From NCBI RefSeq assembly GCF_030913705.1, contig NZ_CP133190.1:6225501-6289500 (forward strand): a stretch of 64,000 bases of DNA, read 5' to 3'. Below are positions 43,471 to 51,943 of the stretch, piece after piece (the first letter of the stretch is position 1; the number at the start of each line of letters is the position of its first letter). A program made the position numbers and the translations under genes. A model generated the notes under the pieces. It did no database searches and was not told the DNA's origin. It saw nothing but the letters and a program-made list of their open reading frames with translations. The stretch is from Anaerocolumna sp. MB42-C2. Its GTDB lineage: Bacteria; Bacillota; Clostridia; Lachnospirales; Lachnospiraceae.

Positions 43471-45939
43471 ATGGCAACTTATCAAGCAATCAATGCCTGT
43501 ACTTGGCGTAATGGAAAATATATTCCATCCACTACGGATAATATCAGACAAGGTGTTTACGAGCCTTATGGAGAATGTGTGGGTGTTATGATTTTTAATC
43601 TGACCACCATTCGAGATCAATATGAAGACTATTATCCAACCAGCGCGACACTTACCCTCACACGTGTAGCGGGAGGTTCTTGGGGAAGCGACCGAACGAT
43701 GACGTTATATGCTGGAAATCAAACGGATATCCCGCCAGTAAGTTCATCTTCTGATGTCGTAACCTCACGACCTAGCAAAGTGACTTCTGGTTATAACCAT
43801 ACCGTATCGGCAGGACTTGGAGAGAAAACTTTTAATATAGCAACTGCCTTAATTAATTCTATTGGAAGTGGTGGGAGCAACTGCCTTTTTATAGATGGTG
43901 GTTACAGCACCACGAACTATATTTCCTTTACGGGAAGAAATGATCTGACCCAAGTGGTTCTAGACGTAACCTGGGCAAGTCGAACGACGGCAGCTGGTGC
44001 ACCAACTGCTTGCTCGTTAAATAGTACACTTGCAGAAGGCAATGTAACCTTGTCTTGGAGTGGTGCAAAGGCGGGTACAAACAATGCAATAACCTCTTAT
44101 GAAATTCAGTATAGTGATTCAACTGACAATTCCACTTGGGGAAGCTGGACGGCGTTAACGGTTGTGACTACCTCCGCTACGAGTGGAAGTTTGTCGGTTG
44201 CTCCTCCGACTACGAGAGGGAACTTTCGCAGGTTTCGCATTCGTACGCGTGGTACAGCAGGGAGCTCGTATTATTCTACTTGGAAGATTTCTACGAACTC
44301 TGTCCGAAAGAATACCCTTCCTACTGCTCCAAGTACTGCGGTAGCATCACCACAAATACACAGTAATGAAACAATCACGCTAACGTGGTCTGGAGCAGCG
44401 GGAGGAACGAGTGCAATTAAGGGATACCGGATTTCCAGACGAACTTCAACCGATAACAGTACTTGGAGTGGTTGGACAGAACTAACAACTTTTAATTTGA
44501 GTGCTAGCAGTGGCACTTATCATCCGAACGTTACCAATATATCAGGAACCTATACACAGTTTGGTATTTGGACAATTGACGTACTGAATGCTTATTCCAC
44601 AGAAAAAATCAGTAACAGCATTTACTGCAACATTACTGCCTGTACAGAACCATCAACCTTTGCACTAAACGCTACGGTTGCAGAAGGAAACCTAACACTT
44701 TCTTGGAGTGGTGCGATAGCCGGAGCAGGGAATGCAATTACGGGGTATGAGATACAGTACAGTGATTCGAGTGATAACAGTACTTGGGGTGCATGGACGG
44801 CGCTTACTACTGTGTCGTCTACTTTAACTGATGGAAGCTTAAGTGTATCGCCACCATCTATAAGAGGAGATTATCGAAGATATCAGATACGTACCTTAGG
44901 ATCTGCAGGAAGCACTTACTATTCCGTTTGGAAGGTTTCTTCCAATAGCGTCCGAAAGAACATCTTGCCGGCTCATCCGACCAGTTTCACAGCGTCTCCA
45001 ACTTTATATGAATCACAGTCGGTAACGATATCTTGGAGTGGAACAATCGCAGGTACTAGCCCAATCAAGCATTATGTACTACAACGCAGTACCTCGATTA
45101 TGGGAAACCCACCATGGTCCTCTTATGAAACCTTGGCTACTGTGGTATCTGGTGAGACTAATGGAAGCTATACAGCGCAAGCTTCACAGACACCAGGAAC
45201 ATCAACCAGATATCGTATTAGCGTTACAGATACATTGGATGCCGTCTCTTCCTATGTGGTCAGTAATACGGTCAGGAAAAACAGTCCACCTGCAAGTCCA
45301 GTCATAACTTGTCCAATGAATCAGTGTTTTATCTATAACACCACGCCACGTTTTATGATCACAACGGGTATGGAACCAGATGGTCAGACACAGAGGGTCG
45401 AAGTAAAGATTGACTCGGGGGAATGGTATAACAGCGTTGATCATCCAGAGATGTTTTCGACGAGTGGTTACCTTGGTGATTATGTGAAAACAGTATTTCA
45501 GGCACCGGTCTTAACGATAGGGAATCATACGGTGACGTTTCGATGTTTAGACAGTGATTTACTAGCACCAAGCCAAACGGTTACTAGGATATTTGGTGTG
45601 TTACCTTCCCTGTTTGAGACGCTGACAGCGAACGTAACCCACGTGAAGGCGATGCATATGTTGGAACTTCGTGCATCAATTAATACGGTAGGTCAATATT
45701 ATGGGATTGCAGCCGTGTCATGGAACGAGGAAATCATTGCAACAAAGACTGCAATAAGAAATTGGCCGTATCACATCATAGAGTTACGTACTGCACTTGA
45801 GCCAATGATCACAATGATAAACACTTTTGATGCTTCAACAACGTTTGACATACCACCGGTGACATGGCTACCGATTGGCACTGGCAGACCGAAAGCAGAT
45901 GTAATGCAACAACTTCAAGACTTGATCTTAACGCTATAA
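43471..45939 (+). CDS. Fibronectin type III repeat tail protein
   Basis: An 822-residue tail protein. Residues 1-170 form a beta-rich head (YYPTSATLTLTRVAGGSWGS). From about 175 to 615 there are four Fn3-like repeats of about 105 residues, each with the strand pattern LTLSWSGA..G..NAITSYEI and ending in SVRKNTLPTAPS-type linkers. The repeats at about 178 and 392 are nearly the same in sequence. The C-terminus (VTHVKAMHMLELRASINTVG, RTALEPMITMINTFD) is helical. Fn3 repeats in phage tails are thought to bind carbohydrate or cell surfaces. A terminator lies just behind it. Confidence 0.85.
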   Translation: MATYQAINACTWRNGKYIPSTTDNIRQGVYEPYGECVGVMIFNLTTIRDQYEDYYPTSATLTLTRVAGGSWGSDRTMTLYAGNQTDIPPVSSSSDVVTSRPSKVTSGYNHTVSAGLGEKTFNIATALINSIGSGGSNCLFIDGGYSTTNYISFTGRNDLTQVVLDVTWASRTTAAGAPTACSLNSTLAEGNVTLSWSGAKAGTNNAITSYEIQYSDSTDNSTWGSWTALTVVTTSATSGSLSVAPPTTRGNFRRFRIRTRGTAGSSYYSTWKISTNSVRKNTLPTAPSTAVASPQIHSNETITLTWSGAAGGTSAIKGYRISRRTSTDNSTWSGWTELTTFNLSASSGTYHPNVTNISGTYTQFGIWTIDVLNAYSTEKISNSIYCNITACTEPSTFALNATVAEGNLTLSWSGAIAGAGNAITGYEIQYSDSSDNSTWGAWTALTTVSSTLTDGSLSVSPPSIRGDYRRYQIRTLGSAGSTYYSVWKVSSNSVRKNILPAHPTSFTASPTLYESQSVTISWSGTIAGTSPIKHYVLQRSTSIMGNPPWSSYETLATVVSGETNGSYTAQASQTPGTSTRYRISVTDTLDAVSSYVVSNTVRKNSPPASPVITCPMNQCFIYNTTPRFMITTGMEPDGQTQRVEVKIDSGEWYNSVDHPEMFSTSGYLGDYVKTVFQAPVLTIGNHTVTFRCLDSDLLAPSQTVTRIFGVLPSLFETLTANVTHVKAMHMLELRASINTVGQYYGIAAVSWNEEIIATKTAIRNWPYHIIELRTALEPMITMINTFDASTTFDIPPVTWLPIGTGRPKADVMQQLQDLILTL

Positions 45940-45954
45940 GGTCAGTCACAAACA

Positions 45955-45983
45955 ACGCTCTCGCTGATGTGAGGGCGTTTTTC
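45955..45983 (+). terminator. Terminator that served as intron target
   Basis: ACGCTCTC (45955-45962) and GAGGGCGT (45971-45978) form an 8-bp stem with one wobble, followed by TTTTT. The group II intron begins three bases after the T run. Confidence 0.8.
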
Positions 45984-45985
45984 TA

Positions 45986-47872
45986 GTGTGCCAAGCATGG
46001 CACTAATCTAACTGGTGCAAGTCCAGTCGCGGGTATTTACCGCCAAGTGTAGCGAACCACAAGTTGGTATCAGTAATGGTATGGATGAAGGAAGTGGTGT
46101 AGCAAAGTTCTTGAGCCTACGTACAGAAACTTGATAAGGCGATTAGGTGGGTAAGGTTGCTAGACAAACCAAAGCCCAAATGGTAAACGTAAACCGAAGT
46201 TGTAAATCAAGAGGTTGTGGAACGAAAGATTAGTGTCTTACCTTGGGAGACCCTACCCACATATCATAGATGTGGTCGAAAAAGGTTTAGGGAGGGAGTC
46301 AGATGAAGTTATAGTAGGTGTAATAACCGAAGGACTGAAACGATTTATAGTACAAATCGTTATTAAGAGAATAATACGCAAGCCAGAAATCGGATGGATA
46401 AAGAAAGTAGGAACGTAACCAATGACAATTATCTATATCCAGAGGGGTGATGTGTATAAATTTAGTAATAAGCAGAGGAGTAACAACAGTGGAATTAATA
46501 GATATGATTACATCGAAAGAAAACCTAAACAGAGCCTATAAAAAGGTGGTGGCGAATAAAGGTGCAAGTGGAGTAGATGGAATGACTGTAGATGAACTTG
46601 GTGCATACATCAGAGAAAATAAAGACACAATCGTACAGTCAATTCGAAACAGAACCTATATGCCCAAGCCAGTGCGTAGAGCATACATTCCAAAGGATAA
46701 TGGGAAGAAAAGACCACTGGGAATACCAACGGTTTTGGACAGAGTGATACAACAAGCCATTGCACAATCGATATCTGATATTTATGAAGAAATATTTAGT
46801 GAATTCAGTTATGGGTTCAGACCTGGAAGAAGTTGCCATAACGCTATAAAGCAAGCATTGGATTATCTTAATGAGGGATATGAATGGGTCATTGATGTTG
46901 ATATAGAACAATTCTTTGATACGGTGAATCATGACAAATTAATTCAGATTCTTAGAGAACAAGTAAATGACAGTACAACATTAAATCTGATTCGCAAATA
47001 TTTAAGAGCAGGAGTAATGGAAAAAGGACTGGAAAAAGCAACAATCACCGGTGTTCCACAAGGCGGACCGTTGTCGGTTGTGTTGTCGAACGTCTACCTT
47101 GATAAGCTAGATAAAGAGCTGGAACAAAGAGGTCTGCGTTTCACGAGATATGCCGACGATGCATTGATATTCACGAGAAGTGAATTGGCGGCAAACAGAG
47201 TGATGAAGTCCATAACAGAGTGGATTGAAAGAAAGCTGTTCCTAAAGGTGAATGCAACAAAGACTAAGGTAGTCAGACCGACAAGGAGTAAATATCTAGG
47301 ATTTACATTTCTGAAACATGGTGGCGAATGGAAAGTGAAACCAACCACAGAGAAGAAAAAGAAACTGAAACAGAAAATGAGTGAATACCTCAAAAGAAAC
47401 AAAGCGATTTCACGACCGCTTGCGGAAACAACAAAGAGAGTGAATGAAATAGTAAGAGGATGGATTAACTATTTCAGAATCGGAATGATGAAACAGTTCA
47501 TGGAAGAGTTTGGAACATGGCTTAGGCATAAAATAAGAGTAATTGTTATAAAACAATGGAAAATGCCTAAGACGATATACAGAAATTTATGTTATCTAAA
47601 TCGAAAAAATAAGAATGGATTCGACCATGAGGCAATCTATAAAGTTGCAAATTCAAGACTGGGTTGGTACAGAAGAAGTGGAATGAACGTAGTGAATTTT
47701 ATTATCAGCCCAGATTTGCTTGAAAACAAAATAAAGGACAATGCAGGTTTGCTCAATCCTTTAAATTATTATCTAAGAAAAGTTGGAATATAAGTTGTAG
47801 AGCCGTATACGTGACCCGTATGTACGGTTCAACGGGAGGGAAATAATGTTAACCATTATTTCTCTACCCTAT
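45986..47872 (+). mobile_element. Group II intron, probably class C
   Basis: The element starts GTGTGCC at 45986, a group II 5' end (GUGYG), and includes TAATCTAACTGGTGCAAGTCC, usual for domain I. Domain V is at 47800-47830: GAGCCGTATAC, then CCCGTATGTACGGTTC, which folds into the expected hairpin with the AGC catalytic triad. A domain VI-like hairpin (AATAATG with CATTATT) follows, and the 3' end is close to CTACCCTAT at 47872. Insertion right after a terminator hairpin is the hallmark of class C introns. It sits between fibre and holin genes and disrupts none. The 3' end is uncertain by a few bases. Confidence 0.82.
46489..47793 (+). CDS. ltrA: Group II intron reverse transcriptase / maturase
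   Basis: From GTG 46489 (GGAG eight bases upstream) the protein has 434 residues; the frame is open to 46447 but homologues begin with VELIDMITSKENL-type sequence. Reverse transcriptase blocks are present: KGASGVDGMTVDEL, RRAYIPKDNGKKRPLGIPTV, YGFRPGRSCHNAI, WVIDVDIEQFFDTVNHD, GVPQGGPLS, RYADDALIF with the catalytic Asp pair, and YLGFTFLKHGG. The maturase X region follows, ending GIM-type WINYFRIGMMKQF. There is no HNH endonuclease domain, consistent with class C. Confidence 0.95.
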   Translation: MELIDMITSKENLNRAYKKVVANKGASGVDGMTVDELGAYIRENKDTIVQSIRNRTYMPKPVRRAYIPKDNGKKRPLGIPTVLDRVIQQAIAQSISDIYEEIFSEFSYGFRPGRSCHNAIKQALDYLNEGYEWVIDVDIEQFFDTVNHDKLIQILREQVNDSTTLNLIRKYLRAGVMEKGLEKATITGVPQGGPLSVVLSNVYLDKLDKELEQRGLRFTRYADDALIFTRSELAANRVMKSITEWIERKLFLKVNATKTKVVRPTRSKYLGFTFLKHGGEWKVKPTTEKKKKLKQKMSEYLKRNKAISRPLAETTKRVNEIVRGWINYFRIGMMKQFMEEFGTWLRHKIRVIVIKQWKMPKTIYRNLCYLNRKNKNGFDHEAIYKVANSRLGWYRRSGMNVVNFIISPDLLENKIKDNAGLLNPLNYYLRKVGI

Positions 47873-47894
47873 TGAAAGATGGGAGGTTTGGATT

Positions 47895-48332
47895 ATGAAA
47901 GTTATATGGAATTGGATACAGACAGCTTTTGTGTCAATCGGAGCATTTATGGGATGGTTTCTCGGGGGATTGGATGGGTTTCTTTATGCACTCATTGTTT
48001 TTGTAGTAATTGATTATATCACAGGCGTGCTTTGTGCCATTATTGATAAGAATTTGTGTAGTAAAATTGGTGCAAAGGGAATCTTTAAAAAGCTACTCAT
48101 CTTTATTTTGGTTGGAGTGGGGCACATATTAGACACTTATATTTTGGGCACTGCAGGTAATTCAGAGGGTAGTGTCTTACGTACTGCAGTAATTTTCTTC
48201 TACTTAAGCAATGAGGGTATTTCTATCCTTGAAAATGCAGCTCATATCGGGCTGCCTATTCCTGAAAAACTTAAGGATGTACTAAAGCAACTGCATGGGC
48301 GTGACGACAATGGTCCGGAGGGCAAAGTATGA
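47895..48332 (+). CDS. Phage holin, Bacteriophage_holin_4 / Cph1 family
   Basis: A 145-residue membrane protein. After a short N-terminus come FGWFLGGLDGFLYALIVFVV-like and YITGVLCAIIDKNLCSKIGA segments and a third hydrophobic stretch GIFKKLLIFILVGVGHILDT, the toxin secretion/phage lysis holin family pattern with DYITG. It makes membrane lesions that release the amidase encoded two genes downstream. RBS GGGAGG precedes ATG 47895. The intron lies just upstream. Confidence 0.92.
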   Translation: MKVIWNWIQTAFVSIGAFMGWFLGGLDGFLYALIVFVVIDYITGVLCAIIDKNLCSKIGAKGIFKKLLIFILVGVGHILDTYILGTAGNSEGSVLRTAVIFFYLSNEGISILENAAHIGLPIPEKLKDVLKQLHGRDDNGPEGKV

Positions 48333-49774
48333 TTGACTTATCAAAAGAAGTAACGGTGCGAATTGGGCGGTGTGGAGAACACCATTACCGAAAGATAGAA
48401 TTTGATGTGACCAGTTTATTGGAAGATAACTATCCAGCCGCCGCCTTGACTGCTATTTACAGAAGACCTGATGGGATTGCCTATCCTGTGGTTACAGATT
48501 ATGCAGATGGTGTTCTGACATGGTCACCAAGCTCAACAGATACCTTACTTGTCGGTGTTGGGCGATTGGAGATTCGAGTTACTTATGACGAAGTGGTCGG
48601 TAAAAGCGTGCGGATATTCACTATAGTTGAGGAGGCTCTGAAAGATGATATTGCAATACCTCCTGCTCCTCCTGCTCAGGAGTGGCTGAATCAGGTGCTT
48701 TCTGCTTTGGCTGCACTCGATATTAATGATGTATATAGTCTGCTATCGCTAACCTACAATCTACTAGAGGATAATTATACGTTATTAAACACAACGCACA
48801 ACCTGTTAAATGATAATTATAATCTGTTGAATACCACACATGATTTGCTTGATGATACCCGTAATATGCTGACCACAAGGACGGGAATTCTGCTTAACCA
48901 TTGGCATCCAATCGAAACTGCTACCGCACCAGATATGGCAAGCCGAAGAGCATCTATTACATTCACAAACATTGCAAACGGTAATAACGTAATACTTGGT
49001 ACAGTGACTTATACGTTTGTCACATCCTTGGGAAGTCCAGTTGCAAACAATGTGCAGGTGTTGATTCAAACTACCCTTCGGGGAAGCGTCAAGAAACTTG
49101 CCGAAGCTACAAGAGGTAATCAGGATGCATCAAATATTGCCTATGGGACAGGAACAAATCCAAACCCAACCTGTACAACCTACTGGACGCGCCAAGTATT
49201 TTCCATTGGTGATGCTGCTGTTGCATCTGGTGAAAGCCTTTTTGTATTGGAAAGAGCGGAGAATGTAACAACCGCATTGACATTGACATCTACCGCAACA
49301 ACGACTATCAATGGATTTACCAGAACTAGTTACTTAAGATATGTCATGTCTGGAAATGTTTTAGGTGGTGGTGGGAGTAATAGCGTTCGAGGACCTTTGC
49401 ATACAGTATTACCGATTGACAGTGTGGTCATAGGAGGACAGGGCGGACCACTGCATCCTGAGACTACGTATGACTGTCATTTGATAACTCTATGTCGTCA
49501 ATCAGATACGAGTGAGAAAGAACTGGATTTATATATCTCGAATGACGAAGAAACGTTCATAAGAATTTCTCGTAGTACACCTGTTGGTTTTAACAGCACT
49601 GGTGATGCCGCACATGTTCATATCGAATTGCGTCAGAGCAGAATACCAACTGGTTATGGTCTCTATATCCGCATGGGTAGCAATGGAACATCGTCGAGTG
49701 CTTACTGTGATCTAAAATTTACCTATCATTTATATCCTGTTGATTTAGCAATTACTACTCCCTTTGAACAGTGA
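48329..49774 (+). CDS. Upper baseplate protein (BppU-like)
   Basis: A 481-residue structural protein that overlaps the holin gene by 4 bases. Residues 1-120 (KEVTVRIGRCGEHHYRKIEF, YPVVTDYADGVLTWSPSSTD) are a BppU-type beta domain. Residues about 145-190 contain four to five tandem ten-residue units of the type NLLEDNYTLL / NLLNDNYNLL / DLLDDTRNML, likely a trimeric coiled coil. The C-terminal half (beta-rich, THLITLC-type strands) is a probable receptor-binding tip. Placement between holin and amidase is common in Clostridia phages. Confidence 0.72.
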   Translation: MIDLSKEVTVRIGRCGEHHYRKIEFDVTSLLEDNYPAAALTAIYRRPDGIAYPVVTDYADGVLTWSPSSTDTLLVGVGRLEIRVTYDEVVGKSVRIFTIVEEALKDDIAIPPAPPAQEWLNQVLSALAALDINDVYSLLSLTYNLLEDNYTLLNTTHNLLNDNYNLLNTTHDLLDDTRNMLTTRTGILLNHWHPIETATAPDMASRRASITFTNIANGNNVILGTVTYTFVTSLGSPVANNVQVLIQTTLRGSVKKLAEATRGNQDASNIAYGTGTNPNPTCTTYWTRQVFSIGDAAVASGESLFVLERAENVTTALTLTSTATTTINGFTRTSYLRYVMSGNVLGGGGSNSVRGPLHTVLPIDSVVIGGQGGPLHPETTYDCHLITLCRQSDTSEKELDLYISNDEETFIRISRSTPVGFNSTGDAAHVHIELRQSRIPTGYGLYIRMGSNGTSSSAYCDLKFTYHLYPVDLAITTPFEQ

Positions 49775-49785
49775 GGTGATTTGGA

Positions 49786-50385
49786 ATGAATTTACATAAG
49801 TTGATACTTACAAACAATGCCTGTTTCAAGGCAGGCAAGACTATTAAGCCTAAAGGTATTATGGTACATTCCACCGGTGTTAATAATCCGTATCTTTCTC
49901 GTTATGTGGGACCAAATGACGGGCTACTTGGGAAGAACAGATACAACAATCATTGGAATAAGGATAAACCGGGCGGGAGACAGGTTTGTGTTCATGCTTT
50001 TATAGGAAAGCTTGCAAACGAGAAGATAGCTACTTACCAGACCTTGCCTTGGAATTATCGCGGTTGGCACTGCGGTAGTGGGAAGAAAGGTTCTGGTAAT
50101 GACGCACATATCGGCTTTGAAATCTGTGAGGATAACTTGTCGGATGTAACTTATTTTATGGCTGTTTATAAGCAAGCCGTGGAATTATGCGTATATCTTT
50201 GCAAGAAATATGGTTTGAATGAAAACAATATCATATGTCACAGTGAGGGCTACAAACTAGGTATTGCCAGTAACCATGCTGATGTGATGCACTGGTTTCC
50301 TAAGCATGGTAAGTCGATGGATACATTCCGTAATGAAGTCAGAAAGCTTCTTAATGTTAAAGATGCTATCGATAAAACGGAATAA
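49786..50385 (+). CDS. N-acetylmuramoyl-L-alanine amidase (phage endolysin)
   Basis: A 199-residue Amidase_2 enzyme that cuts the bond between N-acetylmuramic acid and L-alanine in peptidoglycan. Zinc ligands and conserved segments are visible: GIMVHSTGVNNP (His28), WHCGSGKKGSGNDAHIGFEI, NNIICHSEGYKLGIASNHAD and VMHWFPKHGKSMD. There is no signal peptide, so the holin releases it. It lacks a separate cell-wall binding domain, which is unusual for endolysins but not unknown. GAGGTG precedes ATG 49786; a terminator follows. Confidence 0.92.
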   Translation: MNLHKLILTNNACFKAGKTIKPKGIMVHSTGVNNPYLSRYVGPNDGLLGKNRYNNHWNKDKPGGRQVCVHAFIGKLANEKIATYQTLPWNYRGWHCGSGKKGSGNDAHIGFEICEDNLSDVTYFMAVYKQAVELCVYLCKKYGLNENNIICHSEGYKLGIASNHADVMHWFPKHGKSMDTFRNEVRKLLNVKDAIDKTE

Positions 50386-50394
50386 CTTTATTCC

Positions 50395-50434
50395 AATACC
50401 GCTAAGTGATTAAGTTCATTCAGCGGTATTTTTT
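50395..50434. terminator. Bidirectional terminator after the lysis genes
   Basis: AATACCGCT (50395-50403) pairs with AGCGGTATT (50422-50430), followed by TTTT on the plus strand. It serves the lysis operon and the convergent small gene ending at 50416. Confidence 0.85.
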
Positions 50435-50655
50435 GCGTTAAATTTTGATTCAAAACCTCTATGTAAAAGAGCGAGTAAATTTCTTATTTCTTGATTACTC
50501 ATGCTCTTTAGTTCTTCTTTGGTGAGATACGCACCTGCATTATCATTCCCCTTTGAAATAATGATTTCATATTCTTTTGATGTTTCATGTAATCCCAATT
50601 TACCAATATAACCATGCTCCAAACAAAATCTATTAAAATATTCGTTAAAACTCAT
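50416..50655 (-). CDS. Small hypothetical protein, 79 residues
   Basis: A leftward gene with a strong AAGGAGG seven bases before its ATG at 50655. The product begins MSFNEYFNRFCLEHGYIGKL and ends with a helical SNQEIRNLLALLHRGFESKF segment. The family was not recognised. It points against the late genes and stops at the bidirectional terminator, so it may be expressed in the lysogen. Confidence 0.65.
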   Translation of the reverse strand: MSFNEYFNRFCLEHGYIGKLGLHETSKEYEIIISKGNDNAGAYLTKEELKSMSNQEIRNLLALLHRGFESKFNAKNTAE

Positions 50656-50939
50656 GAGAATTACCTCCTTGAGTCCATTATCTAATAATCAATATTAGAT
50701 TGTCAATGTGAATGTTAATATATGTTAATTAAAATATTGATTTTTCTTTAGTATTTCTAAGTTTTTCCTCTTAAGTGTTAGTTTAACTTATATAACTTGT
50801 GCTAGATCTTCCTTCATAAACCTTTTCGATTTCTTATATTTAACATTCGTTCAAAGGCTCTTATATATTAACTTCATATATCCCTCGATAATCGAATATA
50901 CTGTATATAGGTAGCATTTTTCTTAATCGAGGTGACCCA

Positions 50940-51065
50940 ATGACTTTGTTTTCAACTCTACTCTATTTAGACTTATTCTTTGCATTACTAATTCTTGGAC
51001 TTGGAATTTACTTAGCTGTTCTACTGATTAAAGCATTGCAAAAATATCTAAATCGTAAAAAATAA
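50940..51065 (+). CDS. 41-residue hydrophobic peptide
   Basis: ATG 50940 follows GAGGTG at seven bases. The product has a single membrane helix (LLYLDLFFALLILGLGIYLA, then VLLIKAL) and ends in a basic tail QKYLNRKK. A terminator with a 9-bp stem follows at 51160, about 95 bases past the stop, so the transcript has a long 3' part. Size, single helix and basic tail resemble type I toxin peptides; a small membrane protein of another kind is equally possible. No antisense RNA promoter was identified with confidence. Confidence 0.5.
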   Translation: MTLFSTLLYLDLFFALLILGLGIYLAVLLIKALQKYLNRKK

Positions 51066-51159
51066 AAATGACTCTTATGCTAACCCAATATACCATTTTC
51101 TATCTCCTTCCTTATCCATCAAAATGTTAATTTACTCTTTTATAACTATCATGCCAATT

Positions 51160-51198
51160 GTGAACCCATTAGTATTTTGTACTGTGGGTTCACTTTTT
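51160..51198 (+). terminator. Terminator after the small hydrophobic peptide
   Basis: GTGAACCCA (51160-51168) pairs perfectly with TGGGTTCAC (51184-51192), followed by TTTTTAT. It isolates the peptide gene from the recombination operon. Confidence 0.85.
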
Positions 51199-51225
51199 AT
51201 GATATAGAATATTTTTTCAATAGCC

Positions 51226-51255
51226 CCGTCCAAATCAATGTTTTCTGTCCTTAGG
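51226..51255 (+). promoter_or_regulatory. Prophage motif 1, copy C (recombination operon)
   Basis: CCGTCCAAA (51226-51234), nine bases, TCTGTCCTTAGG (51244-51255), followed by a small hairpin GAGG with CCTC. The ATG of the next gene is 44 bases after the motif. It matches copies A and B, 37 kb away, in both blocks and in spacing. Confidence 0.75.
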
Positions 51256-51298
51256 TAGTTAGAGAGGTATATCCTCAACGATGGGAGGTGTATTTTTA

Positions 51299-51730
51299 AT
51301 GACACAAGAACAGAAAGCGAAGATTACAAAGTTACGTGCTGATGGATATGGATATATCAAGATCGCACAGTTGCTTGGTATTTCAGAAAATACAGTGAAG
51401 TCCTTTTGCCGAAGAAACAATCTGACGGGAAAAGTAGCAGATGAGACACCAAAAATACAGTCACCAGCAGATGAAGGAAAACATTTATGTTTGAACTGCG
51501 GTGTTTGTGTGGAACAGAACCCAGGAAGGAAAGAAAAACGGTTTTGCTCAGATGAGTGCAGAATAAAGTGGTGGAACAGCAATCTTGATAGGGTGAAGCG
51601 TAAAGCAGTGTATGAATATATCTGTCCGCACTGTGGAAAGCCGTTCACTGTATATGGTAATTCTCGTAGGAAGTATTGCAGCCATGAATGTTATGTAGCT
51701 GATCGTTTTGGAGGTGGTCCGGATGAGTGA
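51299..51730 (+). CDS. Helix-turn-helix protein with two zinc fingers
   Basis: From ATG 51299 (GGGAGGTG upstream), 143 residues. The N-terminus (KAKITKLRADGYGYIKIAQL, then LGISENTVKSFCRRNNLTG) is a Hin/sigma-like helix-turn-helix. Two cysteine clusters follow: HLCLNCGVCVEQ with RFCSDECR, and YICPHCGKPF with KYCSHECY. Proteins of this layout precede serine recombinases in mobile elements of Clostridia and may regulate or assist them. First gene of the operon controlled by motif 1 copy C. The stop overlaps the next gene. Confidence 0.8.
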   Translation: MTQEQKAKITKLRADGYGYIKIAQLLGISENTVKSFCRRNNLTGKVADETPKIQSPADEGKHLCLNCGVCVEQNPGRKEKRFCSDECRIKWWNSNLDRVKRKAVYEYICPHCGKPFTVYGNSRRKYCSHECYVADRFGGGPDE

Positions 51731-51899
51731 AGACCAACTTCAAAATGAAATGCTGTATCAGACCACAATGAGTCTAGCTAGAACGATGTTAGAGAGGGGC
51801 ATGATTTCCGAGGAGGAATACCATGAATTTGATACAATTATGCTCGAGAAATACCGACCCATTTTCGGCACATTATTCTCTGATATACACTTGCTTTAA
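51723..51899 (+). CDS. SHOCT-like small protein
   Basis: A 58-residue protein from ATG 51723, overlapping the zinc-finger gene by 8 bases. YQTTMSLARTMLERGMISEE followed by EYHEFDTIMLEKY is a SHOCT-like helical hairpin; the same small protein accompanies large serine recombinases in many Clostridia elements. A recombination accessory role is inferred from this constant association. Motif 2 copy 3 begins in its last codons. Confidence 0.8.
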   Translation: MSEDQLQNEMLYQTTMSLARTMLERGMISEEEYHEFDTIMLEKYRPIFGTLFSDIHLL

Positions 51900-51920
51900 T
51901 GAGCGTTTAGAGTGATATAT
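51890..51920 (+). promoter_or_regulatory. Prophage motif 2, copy 3 (recombinase promoter)
   Basis: CTTGCTTT at the left, TTTAGAGTGATATAT at the right, 31 bases, ending 24 bases before ATG 51944. It overlaps the last codons of the SHOCT-like gene, so the recombinase may be transcribed separately from the upstream pair. Confidence 0.7.
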
Positions 51921-51943
51921 AGTGTTGGGAAGGAGTCGATATT

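Noticed and set aside
46215..46418. A 67-residue open frame inside the group II intron.
   Set aside because: It lies in the structured RNA part before the reverse transcriptase gene and has no protein-like pattern; RNA structure explains the sequence.
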